Shown: positions 42,649 to 52,329, numbered from the stretch's first letter. The stretch: DNA of 64,000 bases from Flavobacterium sp. GSB-24 (GCF_027924665.1 NZ_AP027044.1:1-64000); one strand, 5' to 3'. Notes: generated by a model from the sequence alone, not told the origin. Translations and numbers: made by a program.

Positions 42649-44061
42649 ATGATGGCATTTGCTAGTTTGGAAGATGTTATTCCAAAAATTTTAAAGAACA
42701 TTGATTTTCACGAGTATCTGATTGCCAACGGATACAAATTGTTGCCCCACAAGAACGTGAAAGGATTCAAATGTTATACGAAACAAGATAGTCTGGTCCT
42801 CAATGATGATATCGTTTTTGTGGGAAATAATAAAGGTACTGACATTTATTATAGTTCATTATTTAGCGATTCTGGCAACATTATTGATTTCGTTAAAAAC
42901 AGAATTGAACTTGAAAGTGATTATGAAACATTTGCGCCTAACAAAGATCACTTTATAGAAGCTGTTAGAAAACTTGTATTCTACATAAATTCAAACGGCG
43001 AGAATGAAACAAAAAAAGATTTAGATACAACAGCCGAGGATTTAAAAAATTTAAAGCAGAACACTTTTACGACATTTTATAAATGCGAACCAATTTATGA
43101 TTCAAAATATCTTGAATCTTTTCAGATCTCAAAAAGCATTTTAGATCATCCAATATTCAAAGGAACGATTTTCAATTCTAGAGGTCTTATAATAAACGAA
43201 GAACAGTTGGACATTATAAATACAGCTTTTCCATTATATAATGAATCTGGAAAAGAATGTGGTTTATATTTTGAGAATAAAATTGAAGAAAAAAAGAGAG
43301 TAAAATCAGATATTAATTTTTTTGCTCCAGGAACAGTGGAAACAGGATTGTGGTTTTCAAATAACTTTTTACTTGACCAGAATTTTAAAGGTAAAGTTAG
43401 TATTAGAACAAAAGTTACAGTTGTAAATAATCCAAAAGATGCGTTAGCGCATTTTTCGCATTTAAAAGAGAATAGGTTTTATGTTTCAATTTTTAAACAA
43501 GATGAAACAACCTATGAGCATTTAAAAAGTGTATTAAATAGACAAAAAAGCAATTTATATTTAGCCGGTAATGTCTCTATAGTAAACTTTGTAAATGAAA
43601 TTAAAATAATCCTTCAAATGATAAATGCTGAAATTGAATTCGTAAAAGAAACTTATGAAGCAATTACAATAAAAATTGACAGCAAAAGTGAGGAAAAAAA
43701 TCTTGATAAATTATTAAGACATATAAGGACAAATAATACGTCTAAAGTTCAACAGGTTTTAAAGACTTTAGGTGAAGATGCAAAACCAATTTTAAAAGAT
43801 GATATAATAGTACCTACACAAGATGAACAGGGAAATTTGTTGATTAAAATTCCTAAAAACTTTAAAACTTTATTCTTTATAGAAAAGATATTGATTAAAG
43901 TTTTTCCTGCGCCATTTGATATTCATATTGAAAAGCCAATGTATTTAGACTGGACAATGCAGAATATTAAAATTAGTACAGCTGTAGCTGACAAGACCAG
44001 TGATGAAGAAATCATTGAAAAATATATAGAAGAAGAGAAAATATTTGTTTTATCAAATTAA
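42649..44061 (+). CDS. Primase/Toprim-like plasmid protein (470 aa), paralogue 1
   Basis: The N-terminal region (DFHEYLIANGYKLLP ... DSLVLNDD ... SGNIIDFVKNR) has the layout of the degenerate CHC2 zinc-binding and DUF3991 regions of mobile-element primases, without the cysteines. A Toprim-like part in the middle is weak. The protein shares its layout with the 44482 gene: the start, the G(N/D)I(I)xFVxNR element and the C-terminal helical part. The likely role is lagging-strand priming or DNA handling in the recipient, but catalytic residues are not convincing. It starts 81 bp after the coupling protein gene. Confidence 0.55.
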   Translation: MMAFASLEDVIPKILKNIDFHEYLIANGYKLLPHKNVKGFKCYTKQDSLVLNDDIVFVGNNKGTDIYYSSLFSDSGNIIDFVKNRIELESDYETFAPNKDHFIEAVRKLVFYINSNGENETKKDLDTTAEDLKNLKQNTFTTFYKCEPIYDSKYLESFQISKSILDHPIFKGTIFNSRGLIINEEQLDIINTAFPLYNESGKECGLYFENKIEEKKRVKSDINFFAPGTVETGLWFSNNFLLDQNFKGKVSIRTKVTVVNNPKDALAHFSHLKENRFYVSIFKQDETTYEHLKSVLNRQKSNLYLAGNVSIVNFVNEIKIILQMINAEIEFVKETYEAITIKIDSKSEEKNLDKLLRHIRTNNTSKVQQVLKTLGEDAKPILKDDIIVPTQDEQGNLLIKIPKNFKTLFFIEKILIKVFPAPFDIHIEKPMYLDWTMQNIKISTAVADKTSDEEIIEKYIEEEKIFVLSN

Positions 44062-44073
44062 AAATATATAGTA

Positions 44074-44463
44074 GTGACTAAGAATAATAACGATACAGAT
44101 GCCCAAATCAATCTACAGAAAGAACACTTTTTAAAAGTTGGTGAAAGAATCAGACAATTAAGGATTACTCACGGATGGTCAATAAAGGGTTACGAAGAAA
44201 TGCTTTCCCTTCCTTCAGGAGCTTTACACAACATTGAGCATGGTAAAGGAGGAACAGGAATTAATTTTCTGACGATAATAAATCATTTTACAAGTTTAGG
44301 CTATTCTTATAAATGGCTATTAGAGTTTGAAAATGATGATTACTTCAAAAAGGAGGAACAGCATATCTACTTAGATATTGATAAACAAGAACTAATTGAA
44401 ATTCATGAAGAATTTCACGATGTATTAAACAAATACACAAAAGTAGTTTCAAAGTATAAATAA
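44074..44463 (+). CDS. XRE-family helix-turn-helix regulator (GTG start)
   Basis: A 129-residue protein with a Cro/C1-type DNA-binding domain (about residues 16-75): VGERIRQLRITHGWSIKGYEEM, then LPSGALHNIEHGKGG. The start codon is GTG at 44074, 12 bp after the previous stop, which gives a short N-terminal arm (TKNNNDTDAQINLQKEHF). It lies between the two primase-like paralogues and may regulate this operon. Operator not identified. Confidence 0.78.
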   Translation: MTKNNNDTDAQINLQKEHFLKVGERIRQLRITHGWSIKGYEEMLSLPSGALHNIEHGKGGTGINFLTIINHFTSLGYSYKWLLEFENDDYFKKEEQHIYLDIDKQELIEIHEEFHDVLNKYTKVVSKYK

Positions 44464-44481
44464 TTTTTAAATCAGTTTTTT

Positions 44482-45834
44482 ATGGCCACAACATTTAAAA
44501 GTAAAGATGAAATTATTGCCCAAATTAATTTTGTTGAATATGCATTGTCAAACGGTTATAAAATTGATAAAGAAAAATCAACTCAGAACTGGATGAGATT
44601 GGACAATCCTATTACAAAAGATAGGATATTGGTTAAAGCAAAAGCAAACACTTATTCTAATGTAGACAATGATAGTGATAAAGGCGATATTATCAGCTTT
44701 GTTGGAAATAGAATTTCCGGTTCGGTTTCGGTAGACAAAAGCAATGAAGCTTTTTATAAATCATTAGTAAAGCTTAATGAATTTTTTGGTAACTATATTA
44801 ACCAGGGAAAAAGCGAAGCAATTCTAGATAAGGATAAATATTTACAAAAGAAGGAAACTTTACATTCTCTGCAGAATAAAGAATGGAATCATAAACCAAT
44901 TGAGGACTATTCCTTTTTGACAAATGAAAGAAACATTAGTTTAAATACTTTGAAACTTCCACTTTTTGAAGATAAATTATTTAATACTTATTTCAGATTA
45001 GATAATGGCCACATTATAACAAACGTTGCATTTGGTTTGTCTTCAGGAGAGGAATTGAAAGGTTTAGAAGTTAGAAATTCAAAGCAAAAATCAATTTTAG
45101 GAGATCACGAAAATGCCTTTTTCACAAATACAAAAGGCATGAATAAAATTGATGGTGTCTTTTACGGAGAATCAGGAATTGATATTGCCAGTTATATAGA
45201 ACTGCTTTATGCGAATCCAAGTTTCGACCGTTCTAAAAATTATTGTTTTTTATCATTTTCAGGTAACTTATACGATAGTAAAATGAAAAATATTATTGAA
45301 GAAATTTCAAAACTGCCATTAACTCCAGATTGTAAATTTGTTTCATTAACTGACAATGATTTTGATAAATTAGAATCTAAAAAGCCTGGAAAAAATTATG
45401 ATGTGCTTTTTACAGCATCATTGATAAACAAGTTTATAACACCGGTAGAGTTTACTTCAAATGATACATTCTACAATTTCACTTTTACGAAAAAAGAAGA
45501 TCTGAATACTGAAAATGTAAAATCAGTTTTTGAACAGCAGGCCAATAATATTGATAAAAATTTTACAGCAGATAATAGATTTGGCAAGTATGTTGTAGTT
45601 AAAGAAAATGAAACTTCAATAACATTAAATATTCCAAAGTCTATAGATTTGGTACAAACTAATTTTAAAGAATTTATAAAAGAATTAAAAGCCGAAAGAT
45701 TGTATATTCCGCATAAGCCGGTTCACTCAAATGACTGGAATGAAGAATTACAAAGAAGAAAAGGAATTACTGCAGAAAAAAAAAAGGAACTGCCCAAAAT
45801 AGAAAAAGTTAAAAGTTATGGAAGAAAATTTTAA
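44482..45834 (+). CDS. Primase/Toprim-like plasmid protein (450 aa), paralogue 2
   Basis: The N-terminal 100 residues (INFVEYALSNGYKIDKEKSTQNWMRLDNP ... KGDIISFVGNR) match the DUF3991-like head of mobile-element primases. The middle has a Toprim-like pair: GVFYGESGIDIASYIELLY and later FVSLTDNDFDK, similar to the E ... DxD arrangement of Toprim. The cysteines of a true CHC2 zinc finger are missing, so activity is uncertain. Its end overlaps the 45818 gene by 17 bp. Confidence 0.65.
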   Translation: MATTFKSKDEIIAQINFVEYALSNGYKIDKEKSTQNWMRLDNPITKDRILVKAKANTYSNVDNDSDKGDIISFVGNRISGSVSVDKSNEAFYKSLVKLNEFFGNYINQGKSEAILDKDKYLQKKETLHSLQNKEWNHKPIEDYSFLTNERNISLNTLKLPLFEDKLFNTYFRLDNGHIITNVAFGLSSGEELKGLEVRNSKQKSILGDHENAFFTNTKGMNKIDGVFYGESGIDIASYIELLYANPSFDRSKNYCFLSFSGNLYDSKMKNIIEEISKLPLTPDCKFVSLTDNDFDKLESKKPGKNYDVLFTASLINKFITPVEFTSNDTFYNFTFTKKEDLNTENVKSVFEQQANNIDKNFTADNRFGKYVVVKENETSITLNIPKSIDLVQTNFKEFIKELKAERLYIPHKPVHSNDWNEELQRRKGITAEKKKELPKIEKVKSYGRKF

Positions 45835-46180
45835 AAAAAGACAGCTGGAATTTAATGATCAATATGATCGAAACTTAATCGATACTCCATATTACAGGGT
45901 CATTGTTAGCCATTTAAAGGAATTATATCCTTTAGTATATAAATCACTTTCTGAAGCAAGTCTTTTAGAACCGTATTTAGAACCTAAAGTGAATTTATTT
46001 CTAGAAAAAGAAATAGACTACAGAAAATTAAATCATCCTGCTGATGGGTGTAAAGAGTTAGCATACAAAGATATTTATGCCGTTTTAAACGACGAATTAC
46101 AATACAACGAAGATATTGAATACGTTAACCAGTTTGATTTAGATAAACACCCATTTATCGATACTGAAGAAATTAAATAA
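45818..46180 (+). CDS. Hypothetical plasmid protein (120 aa)
   Basis: An acidic, helical protein with the segment VIVSHLKELYPLVYKSLSEASLLEPYLEPKV, of a type often found next to the helicase-methylase gene of Bacteroidota elements. Overlaps the preceding gene by 17 bp, and the giant helicase gene starts 48 bp later. No motif indicates a specific function. Confidence 0.5.
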   Translation: MEENFKKRQLEFNDQYDRNLIDTPYYRVIVSHLKELYPLVYKSLSEASLLEPYLEPKVNLFLEKEIDYRKLNHPADGCKELAYKDIYAVLNDELQYNEDIEYVNQFDLDKHPFIDTEEIK

Positions 46181-46228
46181 AACAAAATAAAGAATAGTCA
46201 TTTGTTCGATTTGCCAAACTAAGGACAA

Positions 46229-49200
46229 ATGATAATTAAAGATTTAAAAGACTTCGTTGATTTAATCAACTACATAGCCGATAAAAACATATCGCAAAAA
46301 CAATCACAAACAATCAATACTGAGGGTTTATCAAAATTTAAGGACAGTCTTTATGAAGTTCTGCAGTACATTGATAAATCAATTTCTCCGGAAAAATTAA
46401 CTCCTCAAAAAAGAGACCTCTACAGTGCTTTATGCAAACTGACTTTCGAGGAACGAAATTCATTGTCTCAGGCAATGCTTACTTCATATTTTACACCTAA
46501 TTACATAGTTGATGCTTTAAGCAAATCAATTCAAAATTATTGGGAAAATAAAAATCTTGAATCGTATAATATCTGCGAACCTTCTGCAGGATCAGGAAAA
46601 TTTATTAAACCATTCCTAAACTCAAATAGTTCAATTGATGCTGTTGAATTAGATAATCTCACCGCCCGGATTCTTCATAATAATTTTTCTTCCCCAAATG
46701 TTCAAATTTATAACAAAGGATATGAAGATTTTATACCTGAAAAACTATATGATCTTACTATTGGCAACGTGCCTTTTGGAAATTTTTCTGTTTATGATCA
46801 GCATTTATCTAATGAAAATAAGCTTTTAGTAAATGGCAAAATCCACAATTACTTTTTTGTAAAAGGTCTTGAAAATGTTAAGCCTGGAGGAATCCTTTCT
46901 TTAATGACAACTTCAAGTATGAATAATGATTTTGAAGGCAGAGAATTAAGAGAAAGATTAGTTAAAGAAATGAACCTGATATCTTGCATCAGATTCTCCG
47001 ACCAGACTTTTAAAGAAAGCAGAACCAAAGTTGTAAGCGATTTATTGATTTTTCAAAAACCATTAGAGCCGAAAAATAAAATTTCTCAGCGGGAATCAGA
47101 TTATATAGAATCCACTTATTATTTGGAAGACGAAAAGAAATATCCTATCAATAAATTTCTTCATAATAATCCGGATAATATTTTAGGCAGTTTATATTTT
47201 ACAACTGGAGTTCTTGGAAGGGAAATATTATCAGTTCAGGAAAATACTCCAGATGATAATCATGAACGATTATCTGCAGTATTAAATTCTGATTTTAAAA
47301 ACTATGGTATTGAAAAATTACTCGATATCGAGCTTCAGGTAGACAAAAAAGTTAATAGATCACTAAGTTCTGAATCTCATGATTTAATTTTAAAATCTTA
47401 TCCTTTTGTTGAACCGGGTAATATCATTTTTCTTGATAATATATTTCAAAAAGTTATTGTCAGCAATGAATCTATAAGTCTTTTAGATAAAGTTCCTTTT
47501 AGTGTTGCCCCAAAAGATCATCAAAAATTATCTGTTTTATTAGAACTGAGAGATACTTATAAAAAACTTCGTTTTGAACTGCGTGAAAACAATATTCCAA
47601 AAGCGAATATTTTACAGCAGAACCTGAACGAACAGTATGATCTTTTTGTTTTTTTAGGAGATAATATTAACACGATTTCAAACAGCAGATTATTAGCATC
47701 TGAAACAGACAGTGATCTTCTTAAAGGTTTAGAAATCTATGAAAATGGAGTTTGGAATAAAAGTGAAATTTTTTCAAAAGATTTTGGAAGTTTAAAAATT
47801 GATAATCCGAAAATTCAAACTGTTGAAGACTCTATTGCTTTAAGCTTTCAAAAGTATGGCAGATTAGATGTTGATTTTATTTCTTCAGTGTATCAAAAAG
47901 AATTTAATGTCTGGGCAAAAGAAGCTTTAAACAAAGAGATTCTATATATCAACCCGATCATAAAAGGTTATGATAAAATTGATGGTTTTGAATTAGTTGT
48001 ACCATCAAAATTTGTCAGCGGGTATGTCGAAGGTAAATTGAGTATTTATCAAAACTCTGGATTACTGCAGACAGATAATAAGTTGGCCGAACTCATTGAT
48101 AAAAACATCATAGATAAAGCTAAGGAAACTTTAATTAAAGCGATTCCGTTTAAATTAAACATAGCCGAAATAAATCCTGGAATGGGCGAACCTTGGGTAG
48201 ATAATTCAATTTATGAATTATTTGCCAAAGAACATTTTGGTACACCGGACTTTTCGATAAATCATATTTCTGCAATAGATAAATTTAAAATTTCAGGACC
48301 CTACAGCAGTTTTGCAAATGCTAACTATTCTGTTGAAACAAACACAAATAGAGTAGGGTATCTAAAAGTTTTTGAATACGCAATGATTCATAATATTCCG
48401 GAATATAAAAAGGAAATCATTCGCGGTGATCAGAAAATGAAAGTAGCTGACAAAGACACGGTGAACGCTGTTATACTGGCTGTTGAAAAATTGAACAGCG
48501 CATTTAGCAACTGGTTATTGCAGAAAACAGATTTGTGTGAGATTTTAGAAAATAAATACCATCTGCTTAATAATGCAATTGTGAAGGAAAATTATAATGT
48601 TTCCCTTTTAAATTTTGATGATGTAACAATGGTTACACCTTACGACCATCAAAAAAATGCAGTATGGCAGAATATAAATCAATTAGGAGGAATAATAGAT
48701 CATGAAGTAGGATTTGGAAAATCGCTTACTATGGCCATGACCACTATGAAAAAAATTCAATTTGGTTTAACATCTAAAGAATTGATAACTGGTTTAAATG
48801 CTAATTACGTTGCTATTTATGAAACCTATAAAGCAACATATCCAAAAGGAAAGTTTTTATTAGTTGAACCTGATGATCTTAAACCTGAAAAAAAACAGGA
48901 AACATTTTATAAAATTGCAAATAATAATTGGGACGCAGTTATCACTGCTCATTCCTGTTTAATGAAATTTCCTATTGCTCCTTATACTCAGAAAGAAATT
49001 CTTCAGGAGACGATAAACGAAATAAAGAATACTGTAAATGACAGCGATGTAAGCAGACTTTTATCACGTGGTGAAACAAATGCCTTAAACAAAAAACTTG
49101 CTGATGCTGAAGCTAAATTTAAATATGCTAATGATGTAATTAATAGCAGGAAAGAATCAGGAACATTAATTTTTGATGATCTTGGATTTAATAGTATGAC

Positions 49201-51172
49201 TGTTGATGAAAGCCAGGAATTTAAAAACTTAAGTTTCACAACTAAACACTCTAGAGTTGCAGGATTAGGCAATCAGGATGAAGTTCAAAAGACTACAAAC
49301 TTATTATCTTATGTCCGCCATATTCAGGGTATTCATAATGGTGATAAAGGAATAACTTTTGCTTCCGGAACAACGATCAGTAATAGTATTACTGAGCTGT
49401 ATCTTCTTTTCAAATATTTAAGACCTGAAATGCTTAAAGAAAAGGGAATGAATAATTTTGACCAGTGGGCCAGAGTATTCGCCCGAAAAACGAATGAATA
49501 TGAAGAGAGTGTTACCGGAATGATCAAACAAAAAGAAAGATTCCGGTACTTTGTTAAAGTTCCGGAACTTGCCAAAATGTATAATGACATTACTAATTAT
49601 GCCGACTTCAATACTTTTAAAATTGAACGCCCACAAGCTAAAACAAACCTAATTGCAATTGAACCATACAAGGAACAGCTTGAATATTTTAACAGAATTA
49701 AAAAATTTGGAGAAACTAAAAATCCGGATTATTTAATTGGAAGATCTGCCGGTTCAATTTCGGATAAAAATATTCAAAAAGCTGTTGGCTTAATTTGTAC
49801 AAATCTTGGACGAAAATCGGCTTTGTCTTTGAAATTAATTGACCCAAATTTTCCGGACCATCCAAATGACAAAATACACACAATGTCAAATGCAGTACTT
49901 GACTACTATAATGAATATAATTCTGATAAAGGAACGCAATTAATTTTTTGTGATCAGGGTGTTCCGGGTTCTGTTAATTATAATTTGTACGCATATATTA
50001 AAGAAATTCTTATATCAAAAGGTATTCCTGAAAAAGAAATTGCTTTCATTCATGATTGGGATAAAAAAATACAAACACTTTTAAAAAATGTTAATGAAGG
50101 TATAATTCGAGTTCTCATTGGCTCTACTTCAAAACTTGGAATTGGTAGAAATGTTCAGGAAAAATTGTGTGCGCTGCACCATTTAGATTTTCCTTGGCGT
50201 CCAACAGATATGGTCCAAAGAAATGGAAGAGGTGAACGCCCTGGTAATAAACTTTTGCCTTTGTATGATAATACACTTAATGTCAATTATTATGCGACAA
50301 AGCAGTCTTTGGATTCTTATACATTTAATTTACTGCAGATAAAACACAATTTCATTTTACAGATTAAAAATTCAAGCGTTTCCACTCGTGTAATTGATGA
50401 AGGTTTAATAGATGTTAATGGAAGTATGAATTTTTCAGAATACATGGCCGCTTGCTCGTCCAATCAATATTTAACGCAGAAGTTACAGGTTGAAAAAAAG
50501 TTGAACAGTCTTATTGATAAACAAAATTCTTATGATTTAAACTTTAGACAGAAAACCAATCAGCTGAGTTTTATTAAAGATGATATTCAAAAATGCGAAC
50601 GCCTTATTGTGAAATTGAATAGTGATATCGAATTAAAAAAAGATCTGCAGACGAATTTAATTAATGATAAAGTTTTTAGTGATGATAAAGAAATTGCAAC
50701 TGCGCTTAGATATCAGCTTGAGTGTAAATTTAAAACTAAAGATTATGCTGAGCCTTTCGTTAATTTTTCTAATGGTTTTGGTCTGATAATTTCTCCTAAA
50801 CATAAAGATGTTACGATAGATAAAGAGAATTACAATGTTTTTCTGCAGACTGCAAATAAGTTTAAAATTGGTTGGAAGTCAAATACGTTTGTTAAAGATG
50901 ATTCTGAAGTAGCAAATTATGCTAAGAATTGTTTAAGCCGGTTAGAAATTTTGCTGAATAGTGAGAATAAAAAATTAGAAGGACTTTTGGTTAATCAAAA
51001 GGAAATTAATGACGTGCTGAACAATAAAATTGATAGTACAGATGAAATTAAAAATTTGAAAAAAGAAATTGTTAAGCTTGGTCATTTGATTGAACGTGAG
51101 AATAAGAAAAATAATAATGAAAGAGACGATGAAGATCAGAGTAAAGGTAAAGTGAATAAGCCGAAATTGTAA
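46229..51172 (+). CDS. N6-adenine methylase-like / SNF2 helicase fusion protein
   Basis: A 1647-residue two-engine protein. The N-terminal methylase-like domain has the SAM motif CEPSAGSGKF (near residue 116) and, in place of the catalytic NPPF, the variant IGNVPFG (near 180). The helicase part has GFGKS (near 828), the DESQ box (near 993), an ASGT-like motif III (near 1045) and motif VI VQRNGRGERPG (near 1328). The C-terminus is coiled coil and basic. Such proteins are conserved in Bacteroidota conjugative elements and phages. They may modify or remodel incoming DNA to avoid restriction (inference). NVPF may still allow activity, or the domain may only bind SAM or DNA. Confidence 0.88.
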   Translation: MIIKDLKDFVDLINYIADKNISQKQSQTINTEGLSKFKDSLYEVLQYIDKSISPEKLTPQKRDLYSALCKLTFEERNSLSQAMLTSYFTPNYIVDALSKSIQNYWENKNLESYNICEPSAGSGKFIKPFLNSNSSIDAVELDNLTARILHNNFSSPNVQIYNKGYEDFIPEKLYDLTIGNVPFGNFSVYDQHLSNENKLLVNGKIHNYFFVKGLENVKPGGILSLMTTSSMNNDFEGRELRERLVKEMNLISCIRFSDQTFKESRTKVVSDLLIFQKPLEPKNKISQRESDYIESTYYLEDEKKYPINKFLHNNPDNILGSLYFTTGVLGREILSVQENTPDDNHERLSAVLNSDFKNYGIEKLLDIELQVDKKVNRSLSSESHDLILKSYPFVEPGNIIFLDNIFQKVIVSNESISLLDKVPFSVAPKDHQKLSVLLELRDTYKKLRFELRENNIPKANILQQNLNEQYDLFVFLGDNINTISNSRLLASETDSDLLKGLEIYENGVWNKSEIFSKDFGSLKIDNPKIQTVEDSIALSFQKYGRLDVDFISSVYQKEFNVWAKEALNKEILYINPIIKGYDKIDGFELVVPSKFVSGYVEGKLSIYQNSGLLQTDNKLAELIDKNIIDKAKETLIKAIPFKLNIAEINPGMGEPWVDNSIYELFAKEHFGTPDFSINHISAIDKFKISGPYSSFANANYSVETNTNRVGYLKVFEYAMIHNIPEYKKEIIRGDQKMKVADKDTVNAVILAVEKLNSAFSNWLLQKTDLCEILENKYHLLNNAIVKENYNVSLLNFDDVTMVTPYDHQKNAVWQNINQLGGIIDHEVGFGKSLTMAMTTMKKIQFGLTSKELITGLNANYVAIYETYKATYPKGKFLLVEPDDLKPEKKQETFYKIANNNWDAVITAHSCLMKFPIAPYTQKEILQETINEIKNTVNDSDVSRLLSRGETNALNKKLADAEAKFKYANDVINSRKESGTLIFDDLGFNSMTVDESQEFKNLSFTTKHSRVAGLGNQDEVQKTTNLLSYVRHIQGIHNGDKGITFASGTTISNSITELYLLFKYLRPEMLKEKGMNNFDQWARVFARKTNEYEESVTGMIKQKERFRYFVKVPELAKMYNDITNYADFNTFKIERPQAKTNLIAIEPYKEQLEYFNRIKKFGETKNPDYLIGRSAGSISDKNIQKAVGLICTNLGRKSALSLKLIDPNFPDHPNDKIHTMSNAVLDYYNEYNSDKGTQLIFCDQGVPGSVNYNLYAYIKEILISKGIPEKEIAFIHDWDKKIQTLLKNVNEGIIRVLIGSTSKLGIGRNVQEKLCALHHLDFPWRPTDMVQRNGRGERPGNKLLPLYDNTLNVNYYATKQSLDSYTFNLLQIKHNFILQIKNSSVSTRVIDEGLIDVNGSMNFSEYMAACSSNQYLTQKLQVEKKLNSLIDKQNSYDLNFRQKTNQLSFIKDDIQKCERLIVKLNSDIELKKDLQTNLINDKVFSDDKEIATALRYQLECKFKTKDYAEPFVNFSNGFGLIISPKHKDVTIDKENYNVFLQTANKFKIGWKSNTFVKDDSEVANYAKNCLSRLEILLNSENKKLEGLLVNQKEINDVLNNKIDSTDEIKNLKKEIVKLGHLIERENKKNNNERDDEDQSKGKVNKPKL

Positions 51173-51203
51173 TTTGATTATAGTTAGCAAGTAATGTTTT
51201 TTA

Positions 51204-51273
51204 CCCTTTGGTTTTAGAAAATTTGACTTTGGAAAATTTTGATTCCTCTCCTTTTTTTGGGGAGGTTTTTTTT
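51204..51273 (+). terminator. Terminator with a conserved leader hairpin (copy 2)
   Basis: CCCTTTGGTTTTAGAAAATTT starts a block related to 4848-4911. A hairpin AAATTT gactttgga AAATTT is followed by CCTCTCC/GGGGAGG (51245-51265) and eight T residues. Confidence 0.7.
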
Positions 51274-51332
51274 TAATGGTCTATTTATTTTTTTGGGCGT
51301 TCCGTTGGCCAGGCTATCCGCACTCAATTTTT

Positions 51333-51351
51333 TTCAGCAGAAAAAGCTGTA
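51333..51351 (+). other. Conserved upstream hairpin, copy E
   Basis: TTCAGCAGAAAAAGCTGTA, stem CAGC/GCTG. Aligns base for base with 11070-11088, where a C-G pair is T-A. Confidence 0.4.
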
Positions 51352-51411
51352 AAAAGATTTCAAACAATTGCTTCTATCCTTAACGCTTTTATGTAGATGA
51401 TCTATTATGAA

Positions 51412-51494
51412 CCAAAGGGAATAAAAACAGCTTTTAATTATTCTGTTTTTCCTCGTAATATCCTTTAAATACAGGGGTTTAAGCGGTATCTTTA
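51412..51494 (+). promoter_or_regulatory. Shared promoter module, copy E (degenerate dyad)
   Basis: CCAAAGGGAATAAAAAC (51412-51428) and -7 box TATCTTTA (51487-51494), 75 bp apart as in copies A, B and D. At the dyad position (51454-51464) the sequence is CGTAATATCCT, 7 of 11 matches to AGTATAATACT. This promoter may have escaped dyad-dependent control. Confidence 0.65.
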
Positions 51495-51526
51495 AGTAAT
51501 AAAAACAAGGAAATGTACTTTTTAAA

Positions 51527-51973
51527 ATGGCTAAAAGTAAAATAGAAAAATACTCTCTTTCTCCTGAGGAACTAAAAATAAAAATGGATTATCTAAAAGA
51601 TAATAAAAGACAATTCAGGGTTTTTTATGGTTTTGCAAGATTGACAAAAAAGATTGTCCGTAAAAAAGAACTGGCGGTCTATTATGAAAACAGTTCATCT
51701 AATTCAAATGATAAATTCATTCAGCAAAAGATTCACATTGTACATGTAAGGATGCAGACTTTAAAAGAAATGACAGATTTTGATATTGGTAACAGAAGCT
51801 TTACAAAGTACGGTTATTTCATAGATGATAAACGTTGGAACGGGAATATTGAAATGATACTGGAAGACAATTATACTGCAGAAGAAAATCATGTTTCAGA
51901 AAATGAAAGAAGTGTTATTAGAGAAAAGTTAGGAAGAGAATATTTCTCTTTCTATAAGGTTGAAAAACATTAA
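51527..51973 (+). CDS. Hypothetical plasmid protein (148 aa) under module E
   Basis: A basic protein with two strand-rich blocks (QFRVFYGFARLTKKIVRKKELAVYYEN and DKFIQQKIHIVHVRMQTL) and a charged C-terminus. Family not recognised. It is first in a run of small plus-strand genes (51527-53364), and its promoter belongs to the shared module set. The promoter-proximal place and the basic composition suggest nucleic acid binding, but no motif proves it. Confidence 0.5.
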   Translation: MAKSKIEKYSLSPEELKIKMDYLKDNKRQFRVFYGFARLTKKIVRKKELAVYYENSSSNSNDKFIQQKIHIVHVRMQTLKEMTDFDIGNRSFTKYGYFIDDKRWNGNIEMILEDNYTAEENHVSENERSVIREKLGREYFSFYKVEKH

Positions 51974-52008
51974 AAGGACAACAAACATTAATTTTTAATT
52001 AAAATATC

Positions 52009-52329
52009 ATGTACAAATTTACACCCGAAGAACATTCAAAGTATAAAGAATTTGTCGATTTACACGCCAAAGAAGTTTCTCAATACATACTTAATTGCGG
52101 ACATGATTTTACACCTGAATCAATAATTAAATTGGGAAATACAGAAGCAAAAAATTCCTTTATGGATTTTCCTGATTATGATGAAAACTGTCCTCTAGAA
52201 ACAGCCGATTCTCTTGTAGTGCTTTATTTCGACTACGTAGAAGATGAAATTGAATTTAATAAACTCTATGATTTTTTTGATCAAAATTTAAATTACTGTC
52301 TATGCAAACTCACTGGTGCAGAAAATTAA
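52009..52329 (+). CDS. Small acidic hypothetical protein (106 aa)
   Basis: A strongly acidic soluble protein (PDYDENCPLETADSLVVLYFDYVEDEIEF), which might act as a DNA mimic or a protein inhibitor, though nothing proves this. It follows the 51527 gene by 35 bp. The last 28 bases overlap the next small gene. Confidence 0.45.
   Translation: MYKFTPEEHSKYKEFVDLHAKEVSQYILNCGHDFTPESIIKLGNTEAKNSFMDFPDYDENCPLETADSLVVLYFDYVEDEIEFNKLYDFFDQNLNYCLCKLTGAEN

Larger units (their letters stand above)
51173..51526 (+). other. Intergenic control region before the 51527 operon
   Basis: A 354-bp stretch without a gene. In order: terminator with a conserved leader (51204-51273), conserved hairpin (51333-51351) and promoter module E (51412-51494). 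It repeats, in parts, elements found at 4848-5063 and 11070-11226. Confidence 0.7.
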
